Source of the DNA: a virus
Direction: 5' to 3' (one strand)
IMG/VR virus record: IMGVR_UViG_3300047388_000361
Span: 1 to 35,109 of that record
DNA length: 35,109 nt
In this document: positions 19,325 through 26,097 of the stretch, piece by piece
How the letters are laid out: each line of letters begins with the position of its first letter
Position numbering within the stretch: position 1 is the stretch's first letter
The notes under the pieces: generated by a model
Database searches by the model: none
What the model saw: only the letters and a program-made list of their open reading frames with translations
What the model was told of the DNA's origin: nothing
Position numbers and translations under genes: made by a program

Positions 19325-22012
19325 ATGTCAATAACGACTACCAGCTCTTTGCCAGCCCCTGTGCAGCAATCCTTCAGCTATAAATTGCTGAGTGTTCCAG
19401 TTCCGAACATGATCCATTAATAACACTTGTGGATGTAAAATCTTCTCTGATTGAGGTGGAAGCGCTAACGAATAAGACGAGCGTGACACTGCGGAAGCAC
19501 ACGCACCGTAACAGACTGAGCGAGAAGACGCCTAAGGGCGATGCGACAGTCGGGTCTTTATGGAGACATAGAGAGTTGGGAATAACAAGACCAACCGCCT
19601 AGTAATAGGTCTTAAAGTAACAGTTTGAAGATCCCTGCCATGAAGAAACAGATGCCCCGTAATGGTGGTACAACTCTTCGTATGCGTAGGTACAACCCAT
19701 TAAACACAGCGATGGTTCCACTAGGGAACTCAGGTGTTACTCCCCCGCCACAAAATCTAACTGCCGTGGATAGACTTTATGTCCACGTTAAATCTTCTCT
19801 GATAGACTTGGAAACCGTAGTATACTGTTAGAAAAGTATAACCGGCAACAAGGGGCAAGATTATGGAATTAAATTGGATAGATCCGCGAGATAAATTACC
19901 CGATGAAGGGCAATTGGTAATTTTGAATCATGAAGGGCATAATTTTTATATTGCCACTTATAAAAAGCATGAAGATTATCAAAATGGAATTTTCGTTTTA
20001 AATGAAGAAGATGATTTTATTCCATGTAAGCTTCGGAAATGTGATTATATCCCGATATCCAATTCAAATGATATATTCAATAATCAGCCTGAACGTAGCA
20101 AGCGAGAAGACTTAGACTGCAATAATTGCAAAGAAATTGTTAGGTTGATGAAATATGAATTATCTCCCAAAACATTAGCACTTATTGATATATCTAAGAT
20201 GCGGTGCTCTGAACATTGTGGAAACACAGTGAGGGAAGCTAGATAAACTTCCTCGCCTAGAGAAATCTAGGTCACAAAAGTAACAGAATTGATAGATGCT
20301 AAGATTTCGTTTTATGGAACGTACGTGACCATCAATGAACAAGTCACGCTACAGAACCAAGACCCTAAAATGGATGGGGTCTATAAATTTTCTCTGATTG
20401 ACTTGGAAGCCTACGGCATTTGCTAAGGTGACAGGGGCCAAGGATGAGATTTAAACATTATGTTTCATAGGATGAAGATGCCAGCGAGAATTAAGTTTAC
20501 GAATAGATTCAAGACACTCTTGACGAATAGCTATAGCTTCAGCAGAAAGCTTATTGCTACCCAATTGCGTGTTATAGGTCTTTCTGAATTTAATCATGAT
20601 TTCGCATTGTTCTTTTTTGATAACCAAATATGGAAGCAATTGTTCGCACAGATCCAACAAGCGATCTCCGGTAGCTGTCCAAGTGAAAACTTCTCTCTCG
20701 AACTTTCTGCTAGAAGTGGATCGACAATGAGCAGAAGAAGTTCCACTAAAAACAGTGTCAATCCAATCGAGCAATCTTACATCAGTGTTATCGATTTTAA
20801 GGAGCCCTCTATAATGTTCAGTGACGTAACCGTCACCAGCTTTCTTGGGCAACTTACACATAAAGAAACAACCTTCTCCATCGACAATTCCAGCCATATA
20901 AGCAAGATCAATTGGTCTGTATTCGGCAGGAACATAATCTTTAGATCTTTTATAGTATTTTCTTCTTTCTTGCATAGTATCCTTAACAAAGTTAAGCAGT
21001 ATTACTATATAAGTATAAATGAAGCAGAACTATTTGTCCAGGCTGAACGACTAAGTGAGAAAACCCTATTTAGGGATGCGATAGTCTGACCTCCAATCGA
21101 AAGTTGGAGAGGTGAATCCGAAGAGGTTTGCCCGCCTAGAAATAGGTCACAAAAGTAACAGAATTGGTCCTTAACGAATGTGCTGCACGTCTTGGTGTTT
21201 CTCTTCGTCAAACCGAAGATCAACTTACACGCGATATGTTAGCTTCTACAGCTTCATTTATCAACTGTACAGGTGGTGTTAATGGCGATGTTCCTACTGA
21301 AATTACACGTTCTGATGTTGATACTATTGTTCGTGCATTGTTAAACAACAACGCATACACAATTATGGATAACATCGAGGGTAAACTCTTTGCCCTCATT
21401 AAATTTTCTCTGATTGACTTGGAACCCGTAGCGTAAGAGCCGGAAACAGGGCGGAAGGCACAAGCCACCGTGAGAGACTGAGTGAGAAAACACCGAAAGG
21501 TGATGCGACAGTCCGAACTCTAGAGGAAACCTAGAGAGATAGGCAGAAATGACTTATCCGGTAGAATTAAATTCTATTTGTAACAAAATTTGGAAGATAA
21601 ATTTGGTACAGCTCCTGTTCGTGATGCGTACTTCGCATTATGCTCAACACAGCTTACTGGTAACTTAGATAACGTCGCTGGCTTTATCCAAAAGAACCAA
21701 TATCCTGCACCTATGAACGCTCTTCGTTCAGAATGGGGCGCAATTGGGAACCTTCGTTTCCTTATATCATCTATTGGTTCAGTATCTGCTAATGCTTCAT
21801 CTCTTGGCGCAGATGTGTATAACATCTTCTGTGTTGGTATGGAAGCTTATGCATGTATTGAGCAAGATGGTTATAGCGCAAGCTTTATTTATCGTCCACC
21901 TATATATGATGGCCCATTGGCGCTTAATGCTTCAGTTGGCTATAAATTCGCTGAAGTGCCACGCATCACTAACGATCTGTGGGTATTAAATCTTCGCGCA
22001 ACACTAGCTTAA
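19325..22012 (+). CDS. major capsid protein (N4-gp56/P22-coat-like), split by four group I introns
   Basis: Five exons: 19325-19417, 19628-19771, 20292-20366, 21167-21382, 21593-22012; 948 nt, 315 residues, all junctions in phase 0. Exon 1 has AAGGAAA and ends PVPNMIH; exon 2 runs KIPAMKKQMP...LTAVD; exon 3 IDAKISFYGTYVTINEQ...QDP; exon 4 VLNECAARLGVSL...MDNIEG; exon 5 EDKFGTAPVRDAYF...LNLRATLA. Joined, they give the expected order for this coat family (GVTPP.QNLTAVD, GTYVTINEQVTL, TEDQLTRDML, EITRSDVDTI, SEWGAIGNLRFLISS, YNIF, AEVPRI.NDLW.LNLRA). Hundreds of copies form the shell. Unspliced mRNA gives only 31 residues, because intron 1 starts with TAATAA. The next virion gene follows 9 nt later. 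Confidence 0.93.
19418..19627 (+). ncRNA. group I intron 1 (210 nt, no ORF)
   Basis: 5' site: exon ATCCAT pairs with GTGGAT in the intron, with U.G at the cut. P10: CTT just before it pairs with exon 2 AAG. P3: TCTTCTC/GAGAAGA. P7: GACTG/CAGTC in GTAACAGACTG and GATGCGACAGTC. P8: CGCC-TAAG-GGCG. P9: TCTTTATG-GAGA-CATAGAGA. It ends AACAGTTTG, the terminal G expected. At 210 nt it is near the lower size limit of active group I introns. Confidence 0.9.
19772..20291 (+). ncRNA. group I intron 2 (520 nt, contains a DUF551-like ORF)
   Basis: 5' site: exon GTGGAT pairs with intron GTCCAC (U.G at the cut). P10: TAT with exon 3 ATA. P3: TCTTCTC/GAGAAGA. P7: AGCA/TGCT in GAACGTAGCAAGCGAG and GATGCGGTGCTC. 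P8: CTTAG/CTAAG with a 75-nt loop. P9: CATTGTG-GAAA-CACAGTG. It ends GTAACAGAATTG. The reading frame 19863-20246 covers the core from P6 through P9. Confidence 0.88.
19863..20246 (+). CDS. intron-2 reading frame: DUF551-like front fused to ribozyme-encoded tail, 127 aa
   Basis: Residues 1-70 resemble DUF551: MELNWIDPRDKLPDEGQLVI, internal YIATYKK, and a final CDYIPISN in place of HWMPLP. Residues 78-127 (QPERSKREDLDCNNC ... SKMRCSEHCGNTVREAR) are encoded by the catalytic core itself: R strand, P8 loop, S strand and P9. The peptide therefore ends where the ribozyme must fold. GGGGCAAG precedes the ATG. No endonuclease motif is seen, although the Cys/His pattern C..C...C..H could bind metal. 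Whether the protein helps splicing, acts otherwise, or is just tolerated is unknown. Confidence 0.6.
   Translation: MELNWIDPRDKLPDEGQLVILNHEGHNFYIATYKKHEDYQNGIFVLNEEDDFIPCKLRKCDYIPISNSNDIFNNQPERSKREDLDCNNCKEIVRLMKYELSPKTLALIDISKMRCSEHCGNTVREAR
20367..21166 (+). ncRNA. group I intron 3 (800 nt, antisense LAGLIDADG ORF)
   Basis: 5' site: exon AGACCCT pairs with intron GGGGTCT (U.G at the cut). P10: GGAT with exon 4 GTCC. P3: TTTTCTC/GAGAAAA. P7: GACTA/TAGTC in GAACGACTAAG and GATGCGATAGTC. P8: CCCT-ATTT-AGGG. P9: CTCCAA/TTGGAG. It ends GTAACAGAATTG. The endonuclease gene lies between the P4-P6 region and P7, on the other strand. Confidence 0.92.
20451..20975 (-). CDS. LAGLIDADG homing endonuclease, antisense in intron 3
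   Basis: 174 residues with AAGGA 5 nt before the ATG. Residues 24-37, LAYMAGIVDGEGCF, are the single LAGLIDADG motif with catalytic acid E34. The saddle strands follow (YRGLLKIDNTDVRLLDWI, FTWTATGDRLLDLCEQLLPY, CEIMIKFRKT). One-motif enzymes act as dimers on near-palindromic sites and drive intron homing into empty alleles. It is transcribed against the capsid gene, so it needs its own promoter and is not exposed during capsid translation. Length is normal for the family. Confidence 0.92.
   Translation of the reverse strand: MQERRKYYKRSKDYVPAEYRPIDLAYMAGIVDGEGCFFMCKLPKKAGDGYVTEHYRGLLKIDNTDVRLLDWIDTVFSGTSSAHCRSTSSRKFEREVFTWTATGDRLLDLCEQLLPYLVIKKEQCEIMIKFRKTYNTQLGSNKLSAEAIAIRQECLESIRKLNSRWHLHPMKHNV
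21383..21592 (+). ncRNA. group I intron 4 (210 nt, no ORF)
   Basis: 5' site: exon GAGGGT pairs with intron GCCCTC (U.G at the cut). P10: TCTTT with exon 5 GAAGA. P3: TTTTCTC/GAGAAAA. P7: GACTG/CAGTC. P8: CACC-GAAA-GGTG. P9: CTCTAG/CTAGAG. It ends AACAAAATTTG. Its P3-P4 strand TTTTCTCTGATTGACTTGGA is the same as that of intron 3. Confidence 0.92.
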
Positions 22013-22021
22013 GGAGAAGAC

Positions 22022-23248
22022 ATGGACGGAACTATACTCGGACAAGGTTCATTTGTAGCAAATTTCACTGGTTTGGTTAACCCAAATGATGGAATGGCTT
22101 CAATTGGCCAATCAAATTCAACAATTATCGCTATTCCTAGTGGTGCTGATTGGGTAAAAGTTAGTAACTATACTCAATATGGTACGGTAGGTGCTGCTGG
22201 CGGTGCATATTTCAATGGAACAGCAAACGCTAACGTTGGTTATGAATTCTACTGGCAGCGTGGAATGGCTCCAGGAACTGGTCTTGTGAGCTATAAAGCT
22301 TCAGCAAGTGCTGTTGGCTCTGTAGACTCCATGGTGTCTGGCGGATTTACTCTTTATGATCCATCTGGCCAATCAAATGGTGCACAACCATTACTTGGAC
22401 CTGCAGTAGCCACAACTGCTACTACTAACGCAACGCGACCTGTAGTAAGTACTGGAAACACAGCAGGACTTTTTGTTGGATCAGTAGTGCGTTTAAGTAA
22501 AACCGCGCAAACAGATGTCAATGGTATTGATATGGTAGTAAGTGCAGTTACTGCAAACACAAGCTTCGAGCTTTTATTTGCTAATAACGCATTAGCTACC
22601 GCACCAGGTGCAATTGGTGGTGCAGGGTTCTATCGTATTGTTAATAATGGTAACAGTGCGTTATTTTATCCACGTCGTAGAGTTGTTACAAACATCTCTC
22701 GTGCTGTTAATGCTGTAGTAAGTACTTCAATTGCACACGGTTTAACCTGTGGACAAGAAGTTCGCTTCAACATTCCTGCAGTTTCTGGAATGATTCAGTT
22801 GAATCCTAATCCATTAAATAACTACTTCCCTACTGGTTCAAGCGTCGCTGCCATTGTAGTAAGTATTATTGATGATTACGATTTCACTATCAATATCGAT
22901 ACTACTGGTTATACAGCATTTACTTATCCAACCATTGCTCAACAGCCAAGTTCTTTCCCAGAAGTTACTCCTTTTGGTGAAGATACAGCTACTGCTCTGG
23001 TTACAACTGGATTGGTTGTTCCTACTATTAATGGTCAACAAATCTTTAACACTAACACAGGTATTTTAGCTGATTCAACAGTTAACACTGGATTCCTTGG
23101 AATGATCCTTGGTAATGGTGGAAACGGTCTTGAATTAACTACTCCTATCTTAGGACCTTCTGGCTCTGTGGCCTGGTCTGCAGGTAACGCTGGTACTGGT
23201 GACACCATGTATTGGTTAGCTGGTAAATCTACCTACGGTGGGTTATAA
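22022..23248 (+). CDS. virion protein with FCCH-like domain, 408 aa
   Basis: AAGGAGAAGAC precedes the ATG, 9 nt after the coat gene. Residues 1-110 form a beta-rich domain (GQGSFVANFTGL...SNYTQYG). Residues 130-215 are another beta domain with VVSTGNTAGLFVGSVVRLS. Residues 225-310 hold AHGLTCGQEVRFNIPAVSGM, QLN and FTINIDTTGY, the pattern that databases label E1 FCCH-like and which recurs in phage structural proteins, including the next but one gene. No transmembrane or enzyme motif. Place and composition suggest a capsid decoration or head-to-tail protein; the exact role is unknown. Confidence 0.75.
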   Translation: MDGTILGQGSFVANFTGLVNPNDGMASIGQSNSTIIAIPSGADWVKVSNYTQYGTVGAAGGAYFNGTANANVGYEFYWQRGMAPGTGLVSYKASASAVGSVDSMVSGGFTLYDPSGQSNGAQPLLGPAVATTATTNATRPVVSTGNTAGLFVGSVVRLSKTAQTDVNGIDMVVSAVTANTSFELLFANNALATAPGAIGGAGFYRIVNNGNSALFYPRRRVVTNISRAVNAVVSTSIAHGLTCGQEVRFNIPAVSGMIQLNPNPLNNYFPTGSSVAAIVVSIIDDYDFTINIDTTGYTAFTYPTIAQQPSSFPEVTPFGEDTATALVTTGLVVPTINGQQIFNTNTGILADSTVNTGFLGMILGNGGNGLELTTPILGPSGSVAWSAGNAGTGDTMYWLAGKSTYGGL

Positions 23249-23288
23249 GATATAAGATAATTCGAAAGAATTATTATTAATGTGCCAT

Positions 23289-23316
23289 GTGCAGGGGGCC
23301 TAAAAATCCTCTGCAC
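23289..23316 (+). promoter_or_regulatory. intergenic hairpin before the 23341 gene
   Basis: 10-bp stem 23289-23298 with 23307-23316 (GTGCAGGGGG / TCCTCTGCAC, two G.U), loop CCTAAAAA, no T-run. It belongs to the recurrent set of leader hairpins of virion genes. Confidence 0.55.
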
Positions 23317-23340
23317 GATTACTAACAACGAAAGAAAACT

Positions 23341-23763
23341 ATGGCTAAACAAGCACAAAGCGGAATTACTTCAACATCAGCATCAGCTCCAGTAGCTCCA
23401 GCAATAAAACCTAATTACAAATATTTACGTGATAAAGACCGTGAAATAGTAAAAGGTATATTTAGGTTCCATGAAGTTCCAGGTGGACAGATGGAGTTCA
23501 GTTTTAAGAAATGGAAAGAAGATCAAGTAGAGAACTTTAAACTACAAGATGGTGAAATATATTCACTGCCACTTGGAGTCGCTAAGCATCTCAATAAAGA
23601 TTGTTGGTATCCAGTGCATTCTTTTATGATGAATGAAAGTAATGTTCCTACCATGAAAGTGAACCAGAAAGTAAGACGTTGTTCTTTTCAATCTCTAGAG
23701 TTTGTAGATATTGAAGATCTTGCTCCTGCCGGACAATCAATAATTATGGTAGAATCACTGTAG
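23341..23763 (+). CDS. conserved virion-cluster protein, 140 aa
   Basis: Low-complexity Ala/Ser/Pro start, then a globular part: NYKYLRDKDREIVKGIFRFH, EVPGGQMEFSFKKWKEDQ, LPLGVAKHLNKDCWYPVHSF and KVRRCSFQSLEFVDIEDL. No family name comes to mind, but the strongly patterned sequence and the position between coat and connector genes point to a structural or head-completion protein. Ends 16 nt before the next gene. Confidence 0.65.
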   Translation: MAKQAQSGITSTSASAPVAPAIKPNYKYLRDKDREIVKGIFRFHEVPGGQMEFSFKKWKEDQVENFKLQDGEIYSLPLGVAKHLNKDCWYPVHSFMMNESNVPTMKVNQKVRRCSFQSLEFVDIEDLAPAGQSIIMVESL

Positions 23764-23779
23764 TTTACAGAGGTAACAT

Positions 23780-24145
23780 ATGACAATTCTTGCAATTCCA
23801 TTCCCTACTTTTCAGCCGTCTATGCGTATTATAGAGGCTATAACTAACGCATTTCCTGCCCTTGTGACAACCACTTTCGCCCATCAATATATAACCGGCA
23901 CGATTATTCGCTTAGATATTCCCCTAGGATATGGTATGCAACAAGCTAATCAACAGTTTGGATCTATCATTGTTACCTCACCTACTACTTTTAATATAAG
24001 CATAGATACAACCTTCTATGACCCTTTTATAACACCGACACAATATCCATTAACATCACAATATCCACAATGTGTTGCTTTTGCAGAAGATAATGGAATA
24101 TTAACCGCATCTGTTCAAAATGTCCTTCCCTATAAGGCAAGCTAG
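23780..24145 (+). CDS. small virion protein with FCCH-like domain, 121 aa
   Basis: Almost the whole protein is one domain: TTFAHQYITGTIIRLDIPLG, YGMQQANQQFGSIIV, FNISIDTTFYDPF. This is the same pattern as residues 225-310 of the 408-residue gene and a stretch near residue 580 of the 800-residue gene, so it is a shared structural module. AGAGGT precedes the ATG. A single-domain copy may act as a plug or decoration; inference only. Confidence 0.68.
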   Translation: MTILAIPFPTFQPSMRIIEAITNAFPALVTTTFAHQYITGTIIRLDIPLGYGMQQANQQFGSIIVTSPTTFNISIDTTFYDPFITPTQYPLTSQYPQCVAFAEDNGILTASVQNVLPYKAS

Positions 24146-24154
24146 GAGATATTA

Positions 24155-25333
24155 ATGGCAATTTACCCGACCCTCCCGCCAGGAAATACCCTGGCATCAA
24201 TTCAGCAAAAGGTTAGACGATTAACACGTTCACCAAGTGAAGCGCAACTTACAACCGACGATCTAAATAATTATATTAATACTTTTGTACAATACGATTT
24301 CCCTGAACATCTACGCATGTTTAATCTACATGCTCGGTTTAAGTTTTGGACTAACCCAGGACAAGATGTTTATTATACAAACATTGCCGGATATGGAGGG
24401 GCATCTAATGCCAGCGCTCAAGTACTTTATAATTTCCAGAATAAGTATTTGACTATTAATCCGCCCATTTATATTGCAGGGTATCAATCTTTTTATACTC
24501 AATCACGTGAACAATTCTTTGGTATATATCCAAATATCACTAATATATCATCGATTGGCGTTACTGGTGATGGTGTTACTAATTCTTTTTCAGGAGTTGT
24601 CACTAATGCTCAGGGTGCAATTTTAGCTGCAGGCCAAACTCAACAAGTGGCTTTCGTAAAGCGAGAAGTTCTTTTTGATTCAATTGATGTTAATAATAAT
24701 GGTCTTGCATTGGTTGATATTCCTGTTTTGGATGCTACAACTGGACAGCCTACTAATATAGGTAATCTTTATGATCCAAATAGTATAGCTTTCAAAAATG
24801 CACAAGTTAACCCACCTAAAGCAACTCCACCTTATCTTCCTGGATCCGGAGATATCCTGAGTAATAACTATATTAACTATATAACAGGCCAATATGTTAT
24901 TACCTTTTCAGCAGCTCCTGGTGTAGGAAATACTATAAATAGCCAAACAGTTCAGCTCAATACGTCTCTGCCTCAGGCGATGTGTTATTTCGATAATACT
25001 TTTATCCTAAGACCTATTCCTGATCAACCATACGAAATTAACTTTGAAGTTTTTGTTCGGCCATCGCAGTTACTTGAAACAAATTCTGTTCCGCAACTTG
25101 AGGAATGGTGGCAATACATAGCGTATGGCTCAGCTAAGAAAATATTCGAAGATAGAATGGATTTAGAATCAGTACAAATGATTCTTCCAGAATATAGAAA
25201 ACAAGAGAATCTTTGCCTTCGTCGTACTATAGTTCAGATAACCAATGAACGATCTGCAACAATATACACCGAACAAGCAGGCGGACCTGGTGGTAATGGC
25301 GCATTCTGGGGATGGGGCGGAAGTAACTTCTGA
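24155..25333 (+). CDS. putative head-tail connector/adaptor protein, 392 aa
   Basis: N terminus with two helices: LASIQQKVRRLTRSPSEAQ, LTTDDLNNYINTFVQYDFPE. The middle (residues 70-280) is beta-rich and variable, and the C-terminal part returns to helices with EEWWQYIAYGSAKKIFEDRM and QENLCLRRTIVQITNERS. The helical frame with a variable insertion resembles adaptor proteins that sit under the portal, and its place after the coat genes fits. It ends with a Gly/Trp-rich tail. Confidence in the exact function is low. Confidence 0.6.
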   Translation: MAIYPTLPPGNTLASIQQKVRRLTRSPSEAQLTTDDLNNYINTFVQYDFPEHLRMFNLHARFKFWTNPGQDVYYTNIAGYGGASNASAQVLYNFQNKYLTINPPIYIAGYQSFYTQSREQFFGIYPNITNISSIGVTGDGVTNSFSGVVTNAQGAILAAGQTQQVAFVKREVLFDSIDVNNNGLALVDIPVLDATTGQPTNIGNLYDPNSIAFKNAQVNPPKATPPYLPGSGDILSNNYINYITGQYVITFSAAPGVGNTINSQTVQLNTSLPQAMCYFDNTFILRPIPDQPYEINFEVFVRPSQLLETNSVPQLEEWWQYIAYGSAKKIFEDRMDLESVQMILPEYRKQENLCLRRTIVQITNERSATIYTEQAGGPGGNGAFWGWGGSNF

Positions 25334-25348
25334 TTAAAAGGAAATAAT

Positions 25349-25438
25349 ATGACTCAATTACAAAATTATATAACAATTGTAGTAGCACTTGGCGGGATAG
25401 CACTTTTTTTGGCCTATAATATGTTTATGAAGGAATAA
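25349..25438 (+). CDS. 29-residue single-span membrane peptide
   Basis: MTQLQNYITIVVALGGIALF followed by LAYNMFMKE: one transmembrane helix. AAAAGGA lies 6 nt before the ATG, and its stop is 2 nt from the next ATG. Tiny but well supported by signals and spacing. It may be a virion-associated or holin-like peptide; nothing specific shows this. Confidence 0.62.
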   Translation: MTQLQNYITIVVALGGIALFLAYNMFMKE

Positions 25439-25440
25439 TA

Positions 25441-26088
25441 ATGGCTTATCAATATAATATTCCTTTAGCGACTGATCAATTATCTAAATCACAAGGCGAT
25501 ATTCAGGGTAATTTTAACGTTTTAGGTGCCATTGCTGGTAATGGGAATATTGCGAGTAGTTCTTTGAATGGAACAGTTGGATTCAATTTTGTGTATCTTG
25601 CATCACAGGCCGGAGCTATTCCACCTATAACTTTTCCTGCGGCTAATATAGCCTTATATTCTGCAACTGATCCCGTAACAACTAAAAATGAACTTTATAT
25701 TAATAAAACTAATCAAGCAACAGTAGTTCAGATACCTGCTACCGGTTCAATATTAAGTACAGTATCCAGTCCAGGTAATAATTCAGCAGGATGGTCATAT
25801 TTACCCTCTGGTCTTTTAATGATGTGGAATACTGTTTCGGTTCCTACAGGTGGATCACCTGGTCCTAATACCCCAATTCCATTTCCAACTGGAGCAGGTA
25901 TACCAGTATTTTCTCAGGTTTTTCAAATATTACTTACTCCAACTATTAATTCTACCTCAACATCCAGATCTTATTCGATACAATTAGGAACTGTTACTAC
26001 AACAAATTTCAAAGTTTCATGGACGGGAAATGCCGTTGCGGGTGATTTATTAAGTTTCTTGGCGATTGGTATTCCAACAGCTTATTAG
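25441..26088 (+). CDS. short tail fibre/spike protein with gp53-like C terminus, 215 aa
   Basis: Residues 1-60: QYNIPLATDQLSKSQGDIQG and NFNVLGAIAG, a pattern common at the start of phage fibres that follow a needle. Residues 65-125 are a beta linker. Residues 125-215, LPSGLLMMWNTVSVPTGGSP, FPTGAGIPVFSQVFQILLTP, TTTNFKVSW and FLAIGIP, follow the C-terminal gp53-like fibre domain (GL...WG...T.FP..F......V..T...F.......W.AIG). Adsorption role inferred from this match. Confidence 0.72.
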   Translation: MAYQYNIPLATDQLSKSQGDIQGNFNVLGAIAGNGNIASSSLNGTVGFNFVYLASQAGAIPPITFPAANIALYSATDPVTTKNELYINKTNQATVVQIPATGSILSTVSSPGNNSAGWSYLPSGLLMMWNTVSVPTGGSPGPNTPIPFPTGAGIPVFSQVFQILLTPTINSTSTSRSYSIQLGTVTTTNFKVSWTGNAVAGDLLSFLAIGIPTAY

Positions 26089-26097
26089 GAGTTAGAT

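Noticed and set aside
19625-19831. Exon 2 read as an independent 68-residue gene.
   Set aside because: Its first part is the coat exon and its end is intron 2; the P1/P10 pairings and protein order show it is an exon.
20460-21089. A 209-codon plus-strand frame within intron 3.
   Set aside because: It is the complement of the LAGLIDADG gene and then runs into the ribozyme core; no family match.
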